The translations under genes and the position numbers were made by a program. Shown here piece by piece: positions 24,987 through 36,704 of a stretch of 64,000 nucleotides of DNA. The stretch covers positions 17,436 to 81,435 of the forward strand of contig MKTU01000035.1 of assembly GCA_001898415.1 (NCBI GenBank), given 5' to 3'. The stretch comes from Rhodanobacter sp. 67-28. GTDB taxonomy: Bacteria > Pseudomonadota > Gammaproteobacteria > Xanthomonadales > Rhodanobacteraceae. How positions within the stretch are numbered: the first letter of the stretch is position 1; each line of letters starts with the position of its first letter. The notes beneath the pieces are model-generated. The model was given only the letters and a program-made list of their open reading frames with translations. It made no database searches and was not told where the DNA came from.

Positions 24987-25403
24987 ATGCCCGCAAGCCC
25001 CCCCACCCTGGATGACCTGCTCACGCTGGCGCGCGCCGCGCGCGAACACGCCTACGCGCCGTATTCCCGCTTCCACGTGGGTGCCGCGGTACTGACCCGT
25101 GACGGCCGGACGTTCGGCGGGTGCAACGTGGAGAACGCCGCCTACGGCCTGTGCAACTGCGCCGAACGCACGGCCCTGTTCAGCGCGGTCGCCGCCGGTT
25201 GCCGACCCGGCGATTTCGCTGCCATCGCGGTGGTCGCCGATACCCCGGAGGCAGTCACGCCCTGCGGCGCCTGCCGCCAGGTGATGGCCGAATTGTGTGA
25301 CGAGGCTACCCCGGTGCTGCTGGCCAACCTCACCGGCGCCACCCGCGAAACCAGCGTGGCCGCGCTGCTGCCCGGCTCGTTCAAGCTGCCGCTGCGAGCT
25401 TGA
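24987..25403 (+). CDS. cdd: Cytidine deaminase
   Basis: 138 residues, the length of the homotetrameric cytidine deaminases. It has SRFHVGAAVLTRDGRTFGGC, the catalytic CAE at residues 58-60 within YGLCNCAERTALF, and PCGACRQVM giving zinc ligands Cys93 and Cys96. It deaminates cytidine and deoxycytidine to the uridine forms in pyrimidine salvage. It is divergent from pntAa. Confidence 0.95.
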   Translation: MPASPPTLDDLLTLARAAREHAYAPYSRFHVGAAVLTRDGRTFGGCNVENAAYGLCNCAERTALFSAVAAGCRPGDFAAIAVVADTPEAVTPCGACRQVMAELCDEATPVLLANLTGATRETSVAALLPGSFKLPLRA

Positions 25404-25422
25404 GAGGTTGTGTGGAAATAGC

Positions 25423-25497
25423 GTAGGGCGGGCACTGCCCGCCGCTTCCCGTCACGCCGTCGCGAAGCAGAATGCCGGCGGGCAGTGCCCGCCCTAC
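25423..25497. repeat. REP palindrome pair
   Basis: GTAGGGCGGGCACTGCCCGC and the inverted GCGGGCAGTGCCCGCCCTAC surround a CGTCGCGAAGCAGAATG linker, between cdd and the nitroreductase gene. The two arms can pair with each other or each fold alone. Confidence 0.88.
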
Positions 25498-25564
25498 GTT
25501 CGACGGTTCGCACCTTGGCGACCCGCCAGCTAGGATGGAGCGTTCCGCCCCGTCGAACCACCCC

Positions 25565-26134
25565 ATGACCAACGCGCTTTCCCTGCTGCAGCAACGCCAC
25601 TCCGTGCCCGCACGCCAGCTCGGCGAGCCGGCGCCGGATGACGCCACGCTGCACACCCTGCTCGAAGCGGCCATCCGCGTGCCCGATCACGGCAAGCTGG
25701 TGCCGTTCCGGCTGATCCTGCTGCGCGACGAGGCCAAGCTGGCGTTCGGCGAACAGGTGACCGCGATCGGTATCCGCAACAACCCGGCGATGATCGGCGC
25801 CAAGCTGGAGAAGGAGCGCCACCGCTACACCTTCGCGCCGCTGGTGGTGGCCGTGGTCGCGCGCATCGACCCCGACAGCAAGGTGCCGGAAATCGAGCAG
25901 AAGCTGTGCACCGGCAACGTGGCCTACAACATCCTGCTCGGTGCCTTCGCGCTTGGCTACGGCGCGCAATGGCTGACCGGCTGGGCCGCCTACGACCGCG
26001 AAGTCGCCGCACTGCTGGGCCTGGACGCCGACGAGCACGTGGTCGGCTTCGTCCACCTGGGCACGCCGCAGGTCGAGGTTCCCGACCGCGACCGACCGGC
26101 GCTGGCCGACCTGCTCACCACATGGATGCCATGA
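25565..26134 (+). CDS. Nitroreductase family protein
   Basis: 189 residues. FMN-binding features of the YdjA-like nitroreductases are visible: the N-terminal LLQQRHSVPARQLGEPAP, RVPDHGKLVPFRLILLRD, and LGAFALGYGAQWLTGW. It ends VGFVHLGTPQVEVPDRDRP. The family reduces nitro or quinone compounds with NAD(P)H; the substrate is unknown. Its TGA overlaps the ATG of the exonuclease gene (ATGA). Confidence 0.9.
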   Translation: MTNALSLLQQRHSVPARQLGEPAPDDATLHTLLEAAIRVPDHGKLVPFRLILLRDEAKLAFGEQVTAIGIRNNPAMIGAKLEKERHRYTFAPLVVAVVARIDPDSKVPEIEQKLCTGNVAYNILLGAFALGYGAQWLTGWAAYDREVAALLGLDADEHVVGFVHLGTPQVEVPDRDRPALADLLTTWMP

Positions 26135-27051
26135 CCAGCTCGCCAGACGGACGTCCGGACGTCCATCTTCCCACTGCCCATCTCGTCGACGGCAGCCTGT
26201 ACGTGTTCCGCGCCTGGCACTCGATGCCGGACGAGTTCCACGACGTCGACGGTCATCCGGTAAACGCCGTGCACGGCTATGCGCGCTTCCTGTGCGAGCT
26301 GCTGGAGCGGGCGCGACCGGAGCATGTCGCGGTGGCGTTCGACGCCTCGCTGACCAGCTCGTTCCGCAACACGATCTACCCGGCCTACAAGGCCAACCGC
26401 GAGCTGCCGCCGCCGAACCTGGAACGGCAGTTCGTGCAGTGCCGGGCGCTCACCGAATCGCTCGGCGTGCACCTGATGATCGACCACGAATACGAGGCCG
26501 ACGACCTGATCGGCAGCACGGTGTGGAACCTGCGCGCGCTGGGTTGGCGCAGCGTGATCGTGTCGGCGGACAAGGACTTCGGCCAGCTGCTGGGCGAGCA
26601 CGACGAGCAGTGGGATTACGCCCGCAACCTGCGCTGGGGGCCGGCCGGCGTCCACGACAAGCTTGGCGTGCATCCGCACCAGGTCGCCGACTATCTCGCG
26701 CTGTGCGGCGACGCGGTGGACAACATCCCCGGCGTGCCCGGCATCGGCGCCAAGACCGCCGCGGCCCTGCTCGCCCACTTCGGCAGCCTGGATGCCCTGC
26801 TCGAACGCATCGACGAAGTGGCCTTCCTGCGCCTTCGTGGCGCGGCCAGTTGCGCGGCGCGGCTGCGCCAGCATGCCGAACAGGCACGCATGTGCCGCCG
26901 GCTGACCCGGATCGCGCTGGACGCTCCCGGCGCCGGCGAAGTCGACCTCCTGCAGCGCCGGCCTCGCCCGGTCGATCAGCTCGATGCGTTGTGCGAGCAG
27001 TTGCGCTTCGGCCCGCTGACCCGCAGCCGCCTGCGCGCGCTGGCGATCTGA
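26131..27051 (+). CDS. 5'-3' exonuclease (Pol I N-domain/Xni-like)
   Basis: 306 residues with the FEN/PIN-like architecture. N-terminal acidic residues occur in HLVDGSLYVFRA, VAVAFDASLTSSFRN and the helical arch IYPAYKANRELPP. EYEADDLIGS and VSADKDFGQLL carry the metal-binding Asp/Glu set, and a helix-hairpin-helix GDAVDNIPGVPGIGAKTAA binds DNA. It is a stand-alone homologue of the Pol I exonuclease domain, probably acting on flaps or RNA primers. An ATG nine bases upstream is an alternative start; the one overlapping the previous stop was kept. Confidence 0.92.
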   Translation: MTSSPDGRPDVHLPTAHLVDGSLYVFRAWHSMPDEFHDVDGHPVNAVHGYARFLCELLERARPEHVAVAFDASLTSSFRNTIYPAYKANRELPPPNLERQFVQCRALTESLGVHLMIDHEYEADDLIGSTVWNLRALGWRSVIVSADKDFGQLLGEHDEQWDYARNLRWGPAGVHDKLGVHPHQVADYLALCGDAVDNIPGVPGIGAKTAAALLAHFGSLDALLERIDEVAFLRLRGAASCAARLRQHAEQARMCRRLTRIALDAPGAGEVDLLQRRPRPVDQLDALCEQLRFGPLTRSRLRALAI

Positions 27052-27119
27052 GCTGATCGCTTGTCGCGGCACGCCCGACGGGCCACCATGGATGTTTCAG
27101 CCCGGACCTGCGAGCACCG

Positions 27120-27716
27120 ATGAACGAAACCGCCCACCCCATTCCCGCCGACGCCGGCGCACCGGTGGAAACCCTGTACGAGGGTCGCTGGCTGAGTCTG
27201 CGCAAACGCGGCCGCTGGGAGTACGCCGAGCGCAACAATCCGGCGGGCGCGGTGATCATCGTGGCGGTGACTCCGGAAGACCGCGTGCTGTTCGTCGAGC
27301 AGTACCGCGTGTCGATCCTGCAGAACACGATCGAGATGCCGGCCGGCCTGGTCGGCGACCTGGCCGACCAGGCCGACGAAAGCGCGCTGGTGGCGGCGCA
27401 ACGCGAACTGGAGGAGGAGACCGGCTACCGCTGCGCCAGCGTGGAGTTCATCCACCGCGGCCCGTCGTCGTCGGGCATGAGCACCGAGATGATCGCCTTC
27501 GTGCGCGCGCGCGACCTGCAGAAGATCGGCCCTGGTGGCGGCGACGAGACGGAGAACATCGTGGTGCACGAGGTGCCGCGGCGCGAGGCCGGCGCCTGGC
27601 TGTTCGCGCGCGCGGCCGAGGGCTACTCGATCGACCCGAAGCTGTTCGCGGGGCTTTGGTTCATCGAGCACGACGGTGCGGAAAAGCAGTCCGTGATGCC
27701 CGACCGCTCGCGCTGA
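27120..27716 (+). CDS. Nudix hydrolase, ADP-ribose pyrophosphatase-like
   Basis: 198 residues. The N-terminal beta domain (ETLYEGRWLSLRKRGRWEY) and the NPAGAVIIVAVTPEDRVLFVEQYR strand match the NudF/NudE-like group. The Nudix box is present with an insertion: AGLVGD followed by ESALVAAQRELEEETGY, with REL-EE-TG intact. Such enzymes split ADP-ribose or other nucleoside diphosphate derivatives. It follows the exonuclease by about 70 bp. Confidence 0.9.
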   Translation: MNETAHPIPADAGAPVETLYEGRWLSLRKRGRWEYAERNNPAGAVIIVAVTPEDRVLFVEQYRVSILQNTIEMPAGLVGDLADQADESALVAAQRELEEETGYRCASVEFIHRGPSSSGMSTEMIAFVRARDLQKIGPGGGDETENIVVHEVPRREAGAWLFARAAEGYSIDPKLFAGLWFIEHDGAEKQSVMPDRSR

Positions 27717-27871
27717 GCGTAGCCCGCGCAGCGGGCGGAGTCGAAGCGGCGCCTATCGGGAAGCCCGTCGCTGGCGTGCCTTTCGACTTCCTCGCTCCTC
27801 AGGACTGTGGCTGTCCATGGCCATTCTCCGCGTGCGGCCTTCGGCCTGCGCCCAAGGTGAACGGGTCCAAG

Positions 27872-28912
27872 TCAGTGATCTTGCCGGCGCAGACACCAGA
27901 CCGACAGCGCCACGCCGACCAGGGTCACCACCACCCAGCCGCCCAGCACGTGGGCGTTCTCGCCCCCCAGCCACAACACGCTGGCGACGGCGCCCACGCC
28001 GATCGACCCCAGGCCCAGCGCCAGCAGCGGGTCACGGCGGCGCCCCTGGGCCGCGAGCAGCGCCAGTGCGCCTAGCGCCGCCAGCAGCACGGAGAGAACC
28101 CGCCATAGCGTCACGTGTTGCGGCGGCACCGGCAGGTCGGGAAACAGCGCCAGCAAGGGCACGTCACCGACCTGCACCTGGTAGCCCTTGCCATCGGGAG
28201 CATCGGCGGCCGCTTCCAGCCGGGCGCCATCCAGGCGTGCCACGATGGTGACCTGCTGCAGCGGCACGGCGCTCCAGCTCACCCGCAGGTCGCCCAGGCG
28301 CGGATCGCCGGGATGGGCGCTGGTCACCAGGTAATCCTGATAACGGCTGAAGGTGACGGCAAGGTTCTGCGGCAGCGCCGCCGGGTCGGGTTCGATCAGT
28401 TCCGAACCGGGCAAGGCGTGCACCAGCACGCGGCCGAGCCTGAAGCCGCCCATCTGCACCAGTCCGGCGTCGAACTGCTTGCTTTCGATCGGGAAACGAC
28501 CGGGATTGACGTGCCCGCGAACGTCGCGGAACCGACTGGAATCCACCGGCTGGTCGACCCAGTCCAGTTCGTAGTGGACGCTGCCGCCGATGCTGATCTC
28601 CCGCCACTGGAACATCTCGACATGCCGCACCAGCACGGGTGTATTGGCGGTCTGGTTGAACTCCGGGTCGTGCGGCGCCTCGACCACGCGTGGCGTCCCG
28701 GCCAGGCGTGCCATGTAGCCGTGCTGGCCGGGTTGCGGCAGCGCATCCGCGCCCAGTTCGATCGCCTCGCCGCCGTGCCGGACGGACGCCTGGCGGAAAT
28801 CGATCAGGCTGCTGGCGTTGAGCGCCTCCAGGCCGATGCCGGCGATCACCAGCAGGGCGCCGATGACGTTCAATGCCAGCAGGCGCCAGGACATGCCCTT
28901 GCCCAGCTCCAT
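27872..28912 (-). CDS. TMEM43 family membrane protein
   Basis: About 346 residues (a GTG nine bases upstream would add three). An N-terminal membrane helix (ALNVIGALLVIAGIGLEAL) is followed by a large non-membrane domain with NTPVLVRHVEMFQWREI and WVDQPVDSSRFRDVRGHVNP, then three or four C-terminal helices. This is the TMEM43/LUMA pattern, a family shared by bacteria and animal nuclear envelopes. The bacterial function is unknown. It lies downstream of, and on the same strand as, ggt. Confidence 0.85.
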   Translation of the reverse strand: MELGKGMSWRLLALNVIGALLVIAGIGLEALNASSLIDFRQASVRHGGEAIELGADALPQPGQHGYMARLAGTPRVVEAPHDPEFNQTANTPVLVRHVEMFQWREISIGGSVHYELDWVDQPVDSSRFRDVRGHVNPGRFPIESKQFDAGLVQMGGFRLGRVLVHALPGSELIEPDPAALPQNLAVTFSRYQDYLVTSAHPGDPRLGDLRVSWSAVPLQQVTIVARLDGARLEAAADAPDGKGYQVQVGDVPLLALFPDLPVPPQHVTLWRVLSVLLAALGALALLAAQGRRRDPLLALGLGSIGVGAVASVLWLGGENAHVLGGWVVVTLVGVALSVWCLRRQDH

Positions 28913-28976
28913 CAGGCGCACCGCACCGGCGGCGACGGGCAGGCGGGATGCAAGGCGGAATGCTCCATGCCGGCGC

Positions 28977-31021
<2,045 letters not shown>

Positions 31022-31056
31022 TCATTTCTCACTCCTCGTTTCTCACTCCCGCCTCA

Positions 31057-32140
<1,084 letters not shown>

Positions 32141-32142
32141 TT

Positions 32143-32432
32143 AAGGCAACGCTGCTCAAGTATCACCACCGTCACCCACCCTCTCTGTTCGCAGACCACA
32201 GGGCCGTCGACGAAGGCAGACTGGCCGTCTGTCGAGGCGGCGGACCGAAGGTATGCGAACAGAGAGGGTGGGCCTCAACGTGTTGAATCTGAAATGATGA
32301 GGTGATGACTGGAAGGCCCGCAGGCGATGCCGCGCGGCTTGGCAAGACAGCCAGTCTTGCCGGCGCCACGCAGCACCACCTGCGGACCTTCCAGTCATCA
32401 TGACGGCGGCGATACTTGATCAGCGTTGCCTT
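32143..32432. repeat. Nested palindromic element (outer repeats plus two equal 98-nt arms)
   Basis: Outer arms 32143-32174 and 32401-32432 are inverted (29 of 32 positions). Inside, two abutting units of exactly 98 nt each form a hairpin: 32175-32272 with a perfect 19-bp stem (CCCACCCTCTCTGTTCGCA), and 32303-32400 with a 22-bp stem with one mismatch (starting TGATGACTGGAAGG). A 30-nt spacer (32273-32302) starts CCTCA and ends TGAGG. Both loops carry a related apical motif (AGACTGGCCGTCT; AGACTGGCTGTCT on the other strand). The layout A-B-b-C-c-a would fold as a T or cloverleaf. It encodes no protein and fills the coaD-rsmD gap. Confidence 0.9.
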
Positions 32433-33007
32433 GACGGAAGCGAACGCCGATAGAGCGCAAAACGTACCTCGCCGGCCTGCGCCTCGCGATGCACCGACCA
32501 GTGCGCCGGCAGCCCTGCCACGCCGGCGCGGGGCGATTCGACGTAGATCAGTGCCTGCGCCGCCAGCCAGCCGCCCGCTTCCAACTGCGCGGCCAACGGT
32601 GCCCACAGGTCGAGCGCGAACGGCGGGTCGAGGAAGACCAGATCGCAAGGCTGCGCCGGACCGCGCAGGAAAGTCGCCGCCTCCGCGGTGGTGACCACCG
32701 CGGACATCAGCTTGAGCCGCGCCAGGTTCGCGCGCAGCGCCTGCGCCGCCTGCGCGTCGCGCTCGACGAACTGCACGCTGGCTGCGCCGCGCGAATACGC
32801 CTCGATGCCCAGCGCGCCGGTGCCGGCGCACAGGTCCAGGCAGCGCGCACCGGCGATCATCGGCGCCAGCCAATTGAACACGGTCTCGCGCACGCGCGCC
32901 GGGGTCGGCCGCAAGCCGGGCAGTTCCGGCACCCGCAGGCGCGAATTGCGCAGGTTGCCGCCGATGATGCGCACCTGGCCAGGCGACGGTTTTCGCCCGC
33001 CACTCAC
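32420..33007 (-). CDS. rsmD: 16S rRNA m2G966 methyltransferase
   Basis: 195 residues from GTG. It has the RsmD N-terminus VRIIGGNLRNSRLRVPE, RPTPARVRETVFNWL, the SAM loop LDLCAGTGALGIEAYSRGA and the catalytic DPPF in LVFLDPPFALDLW. It methylates N2 of guanine 966 in 16S rRNA. The last few codons (SRQR and stop) lie inside the outer arm of the palindromic element, so that element defines the protein end. Confidence 0.94.
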   Translation of the reverse strand: MSGGRKPSPGQVRIIGGNLRNSRLRVPELPGLRPTPARVRETVFNWLAPMIAGARCLDLCAGTGALGIEAYSRGAASVQFVERDAQAAQALRANLARLKLMSAVVTTAEAATFLRGPAQPCDLVFLDPPFALDLWAPLAAQLEAGGWLAAQALIYVESPRAGVAGLPAHWSVHREAQAGEVRFALYRRSLPSRQR

Positions 33008-33081
33008 GCGCGCGGGCCCTCAGCTGGGAGTACGGGTCGGGGTGTTAGCATGCCGGCCATTGTCTTTGAATCGCCCCGGCC

Positions 33082-34224
33082 ATGCTCAAGTTCTGGAAGA
33101 AAAAATCCGCCGAGACGGATGCCCACGGCAAGGAAGTGCCGCCTGCCGCGCCGGATGCGGCGGTCGACGCGGGCCTGCCGGAAGCCGTGGCATCGGGCCT
33201 GCGCGAGGCGCTGGCGGAAATGCCCTCGGCCGAGGACACCCGCCGCGACACCGAGCGCTTCGTGGCGCCGGCGGAAGAACCCGCCCAAGCGCCGCCGAAG
33301 CGCAGTTGGCGCGAACGCCTGTCCGGCAGCGTGTTTTCGCGCAGCCTCGGTTCGCTGTTCGTGCGCAACCCGAAGCTCGACGACGACCTGCTCGACGAGC
33401 TGGAAACCGTGCTGATCACCGCCGACGTCGGCGTCGAAGCCAGCAGCGCGCTGGTCGATGGCCTGCGCAAGCGCATGCACAAACGCGAGTTCGCCGACGC
33501 CGCGGCCTTGCTGGCGGCCTTGCGCCAGGCGCTGATCGAGCTGCTCAAGCCGGTCGAGCAGCCGCTGGACGTACGCGACAGACAACCCTTCGTGGTGCTG
33601 GTCGTCGGCATCAACGGCGCCGGCAAGACCACCACCATCGGCAAGCTGGCCCGCAGGTGGCGCGACGAAAAGCACGCGGTGATGCTGGCTGCCGGCGACA
33701 CCTTCCGCGCCGCCGCGGTCGAGCAGCTCAAGACCTGGGGCGAGCGCAACGCGGTGCCGGTGATCTCGCAGGGCCAGGACGCCGATTCGGCCAGCGTGAT
33801 CTTCGACGCCCTGCAGGCCGCGCGTTCGCGCCACATGGATGTGCTGATCGCCGACACCGCCGGACGGCTGCACACCCAGGGTGGCCTGATGGACGAACTG
33901 GGCAAGATCGCCCGCGTGCTGAAGAAACTCGACGCCGACGCACCGCATGAAGTGCTGATGGTGATCGACGGCACCACCGGACAGAACGCGGTCAACCAGG
34001 TGCGCCAGTTCCGCCAGATCGTGGGCGTCACCGGCCTGGTGGTGACCAAGCTCGACGGCACCGCGAAGGGCGGCGTGGTGTTTGCGCTGGCGCGCGAGTT
34101 CGGCCTGCCGATCCGTTTCGTGGGCCTGGGCGAAAGCGCCACCGACCTGCGCGCGTTCGAGGCCGAGGCCTTCGTCGACGGCCTGCTGCCCGCCAACCTC
34201 GGCCAGGTTCGAGACCGTGGCTGA
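33082..34224 (+). CDS. ftsY: Signal recognition particle receptor FtsY
   Basis: 380 residues. An acidic N-terminal region (1-80) leads to the NG domain: the four-helix N domain (LDDDLLDELETVLITADVG) and GTPase motifs G1 GINGAGKTTTIGKLA, G2 DTFRAAAVEQL, G3 DTAGR and G4 TKLDGTAKGG. It docks SRP-ribosome complexes to the membrane for co-translational insertion. Divergent from rsmD, a common bacterial arrangement. Confidence 0.97.
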   Translation: MLKFWKKKSAETDAHGKEVPPAAPDAAVDAGLPEAVASGLREALAEMPSAEDTRRDTERFVAPAEEPAQAPPKRSWRERLSGSVFSRSLGSLFVRNPKLDDDLLDELETVLITADVGVEASSALVDGLRKRMHKREFADAAALLAALRQALIELLKPVEQPLDVRDRQPFVVLVVGINGAGKTTTIGKLARRWRDEKHAVMLAAGDTFRAAAVEQLKTWGERNAVPVISQGQDADSASVIFDALQAARSRHMDVLIADTAGRLHTQGGLMDELGKIARVLKKLDADAPHEVLMVIDGTTGQNAVNQVRQFRQIVGVTGLVVTKLDGTAKGGVVFALAREFGLPIRFVGLGESATDLRAFEAEAFVDGLLPANLGQVRDRG

Positions 34225-34247
34225 CGCCGGCTGGCGGGGCTGATCCG

Positions 34248-35303
34248 GTGTCGCGCCGACTGCGCCTGATCGCAACGGTGCTCGGCGGTGTGGTCGTGGC
34301 GGCCACGCTCGTCGTGGTGGCCGCCGTTTACCTGCTGCTGCAGCCCGACCGCTTCACCGCCATGCTGCAGAGCCAGGCGCGCGCCGCCGGGCTGGAGTTG
34401 AACCTGGCCAGCCCCGCCAGCCCCAGCCTGTTCCCGCGGCCGGCGCTGGACCTGCGTGGCATCACGCTCAACGCCCAAGGCGCCAGCGCACCGATCCTGC
34501 TCGCCGCGCGCGGCCGGCTGGTGCTGCCGTGGCACACCCTGTTCGGCGGGCCCGCCGTGATCTCGCAACTGGAGATCGACTCGCCGCGCGTCGACCTCGA
34601 TGCCCTGCAGGCATGGATGGCCGCGCTGCCGGCGCAGACACAGCAGGCGCCGCTCAACATCCCGCGCATCGACACCGGCGTGGAAATCACCCACGGCAGC
34701 GTGGTGCGCGGCAATGAAGTCTTGCTGGACAACGTCTCGATCAGGGCCGGCAGCCTCGTTTCCGGGCAGCCGTTTCCGCTCAGCATCAACGCCTTCGTCG
34801 CCGGCAAGCCGTGGCAGCTGCACCTGTCGGCGACGCCGCGCATCCAGGGCAACGCCCTGCAACTGGACAACATCAGCCTGCACCTGGCGCAGGAAGATGC
34901 GGTGACGCTGGCGCTGAACGGCCGCGCGCACTGGCACGGCGCAGCCGATGCCGCGGCCAGCCTGGCCGGCAAGCTCGACCGCACCGGCGCGGGCCAGTAC
35001 GACCTGTCACTGACGCTCACGCCCGCCAACCAGGACAACCCGCTGCTGCTGGCGCTGAAACTCGACGGCCCCGGCAACAACGCCGACCTGCGCTTGCCGC
35101 CGCTGGCACTGGCGCGCTGGTGGGGTCGCCTGGGCGATCCGCAGGCACCGCAACTCGGTGTGCCGCCCGGCAGCGGACACGCCGAGTTCGACAGCATCGA
35201 CGCCGGTGGCGTGCACGTGGAAGGGCTGACCCTGCGGGCCGGCGACAACGTGCCGGCGACCGTATCCAGCAGCGCGACGCCTGCCGCCGCGACCGCGAAG
35301 TAG
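34248..35303 (+). CDS. AsmA-like membrane-anchored protein
   Basis: 351 residues from GTG: one N-terminal membrane helix (about 10-31) followed by a long beta-rich periplasmic domain. FTAMLQSQARAAGLELNL, SLFPRPALDLRGITL and HTLFGGPAVISQLEIDSPRVDL fit the AsmA N-terminal pattern of repeated beta strands. AsmA-type proteins are implicated in phospholipid transport or outer-membrane assembly. The protein is shorter than classical AsmA (~600). It lies between ftsY and mutY, 23 and 10 bp apart. Confidence 0.78.
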   Translation: MSRRLRLIATVLGGVVVAATLVVVAAVYLLLQPDRFTAMLQSQARAAGLELNLASPASPSLFPRPALDLRGITLNAQGASAPILLAARGRLVLPWHTLFGGPAVISQLEIDSPRVDLDALQAWMAALPAQTQQAPLNIPRIDTGVEITHGSVVRGNEVLLDNVSIRAGSLVSGQPFPLSINAFVAGKPWQLHLSATPRIQGNALQLDNISLHLAQEDAVTLALNGRAHWHGAADAAASLAGKLDRTGAGQYDLSLTLTPANQDNPLLLALKLDGPGNNADLRLPPLALARWWGRLGDPQAPQLGVPPGSGHAEFDSIDAGGVHVEGLTLRAGDNVPATVSSSATPAAATAK

Positions 35304-35313
35304 ATCAGGGTCC

Positions 35314-36393
35314 ATGACGAATACCGACGTGGCCGCACGCCTGCTGCGCTGGTTCGACCGGCACGGCCGCAAGGATCTGCCGTGGCAGTCGGAGACTTCG
35401 CCGGGCCAGCGCGACGCCTACCGCGTGTGGCTGTCCGAAGTGATGCTGCAACAGACCCAGGTCGCCACCGTGCTTGCCTACTTCGAGCGCTTCGTGGCCG
35501 CCCTGCCGACCTTGCGCGACCTGGCCAACGCCGACGAGGACACCGTGCTCGCGCTGTGGTCGGGCCTCGGCTACTACCGTCGCGCGCGCTTCCTGCATCG
35601 CGCCGCGCAGATCTGCGTGGCGCAACACGACAGCGAACTGCCGCGCGACTTCGCCGCCCTCGCCGCCCTGCCCGGCATCGGCCGCTCCACGGCCGGTGCG
35701 ATCCTGGCGCAGGCGCACGGGCTGCGCTTTCCCATCCTCGACGGCAACGTCAAGCGGGTGCTGACGCGCTACCACGGCATCCACGGCGACCCCGGCACCG
35801 GCGCGGTCGAGAGGCAACTGTGGTTGCATGCCGAGGCGCATACACCCGTGCGCCGCGTGGCCGATTACACCCAGGCCATCATGGATCTCGGTGCCACCGT
35901 CTGCGTGCGCAGCAACCCGCGTTGCGATGCCTGTCCGCTGGCTGGCGATTGCGTTGCCTTCCGCGAAGGCCGCACTGCGCAATTGCCCACGCGCAAGGCG
36001 GGCAAATCCGTCCCCACCCGCGCCACGGTCATGCTGGTGCTGCGTGACACGCGGCAACGCATCCTGCTGGAGCGGCGTGGTCCCCAAGGTGTGTGGTCAG
36101 GCATGTGGAGCCTCCCCGAAGCCGCCGATGCCGATGGCGCCTGGCGCATCGCCCAGCAACTCGCACGCATCGACGACGCCCAGGCGCTCGCGCCATTCAC
36201 CCACGTGTTCAGCCATTACCGATTGAATATCGAGCCGCTGCTGTTCGACCAGGCAACCGCGCGGCAGCGTGTTGCCGACGATGCGCAACTGCGCTGGTGC
36301 AGCACCAGCGACCTCGACACCCTCGGCCTGCCCGCCCCCGTGCGCAAGCTGCTCCAACGCCTCGTCACCGACGAACCTGCCCATCCCGTGTAA
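35314..36393 (+). CDS. mutY: A/G-specific adenine glycosylase
   Basis: 359 residues. HhH-GPD features: EVMLQQTQVATVLAYFERF with the catalytic Glu, LPGIGRSTAGAILAQ hairpin and ILDGNVKRVLTR with the catalytic Asp. The 4Fe-4S loop is C-x6-C-x2-C-x5-C (CVRSNPRCDACPLAGDC). The C-terminal MutT-like domain (VMLVLRDTRQRILLERR ... FTHVFSHYRLNI) recognises 8-oxoG. It removes adenine mispaired with 8-oxoguanine. Confidence 0.97.
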   Translation: MTNTDVAARLLRWFDRHGRKDLPWQSETSPGQRDAYRVWLSEVMLQQTQVATVLAYFERFVAALPTLRDLANADEDTVLALWSGLGYYRRARFLHRAAQICVAQHDSELPRDFAALAALPGIGRSTAGAILAQAHGLRFPILDGNVKRVLTRYHGIHGDPGTGAVERQLWLHAEAHTPVRRVADYTQAIMDLGATVCVRSNPRCDACPLAGDCVAFREGRTAQLPTRKAGKSVPTRATVMLVLRDTRQRILLERRGPQGVWSGMWSLPEAADADGAWRIAQQLARIDDAQALAPFTHVFSHYRLNIEPLLFDQATARQRVADDAQLRWCSTSDLDTLGLPAPVRKLLQRLVTDEPAHPV

Positions 36394-36704
36394 CCATCGC
36401 GCACACGGTGCGCCCCTACAAAAAATGCGGCTCGATCGTAGGGCGGGCACTGCCCGCCATCGGCGTGCCGCGACATCACCGGCGGGCATTGCCCGCCCTA
36501 CGGGGCTTACTTCGCCGCGCCGGACGGTGCGTCCGTGCCAACGAGCCTGTCAAACCTGTGTAGGAGCGCACCCTGTGCGCGATGCTCTTCGTCACGTGAT
36601 GGAAGGCATCGCGCACTACAAAAGCGAAGCGAAGCGTGGGGCGGGCAGTGCCCGCCCATCGGCGTACCGGGGAACCGTCGGCGGGCAGTGCCCGCCCTAC
36701 GACG
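36394..36704. repeat. REP-rich intergenic block
   Basis: It holds two GGGCGGGCACTGCCCGCC-type REP pairs (36438-36501 and 36636-36700), one GTAGGAGCGCACCCTGTGCG copy (36560-36583) with a partial partner (ATCGCGCACTAC near 36608), and a degenerate copy at the mutY end (36401-36419). Between the pairs lies a short duplicated gene tail, listed separately. No independent gene is seen. Confidence 0.85.
36507..36539 (-). pseudogene. Duplicated C-terminal tail of an S9 peptidase gene
   Basis: Eleven minus-strand codons (GTDAPSGAAK and stop) that nearly repeat the last residues of the intact S9 peptidase about 200 bp away (KDAPSGASK and stop), with matching DNA. It sits between REP pairs, which suggests a former tandem copy removed by recombination. 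The match is short, so it could also be a local duplication. Confidence 0.5.

Noticed and set aside
32172..32873. A minus-strand frame running through the palindromic element and rsmD in another frame
   Set aside because: Its product is Arg/Pro/Ala-rich with no homology features, it overlaps rsmD, and the part inside the element is palindromic DNA.
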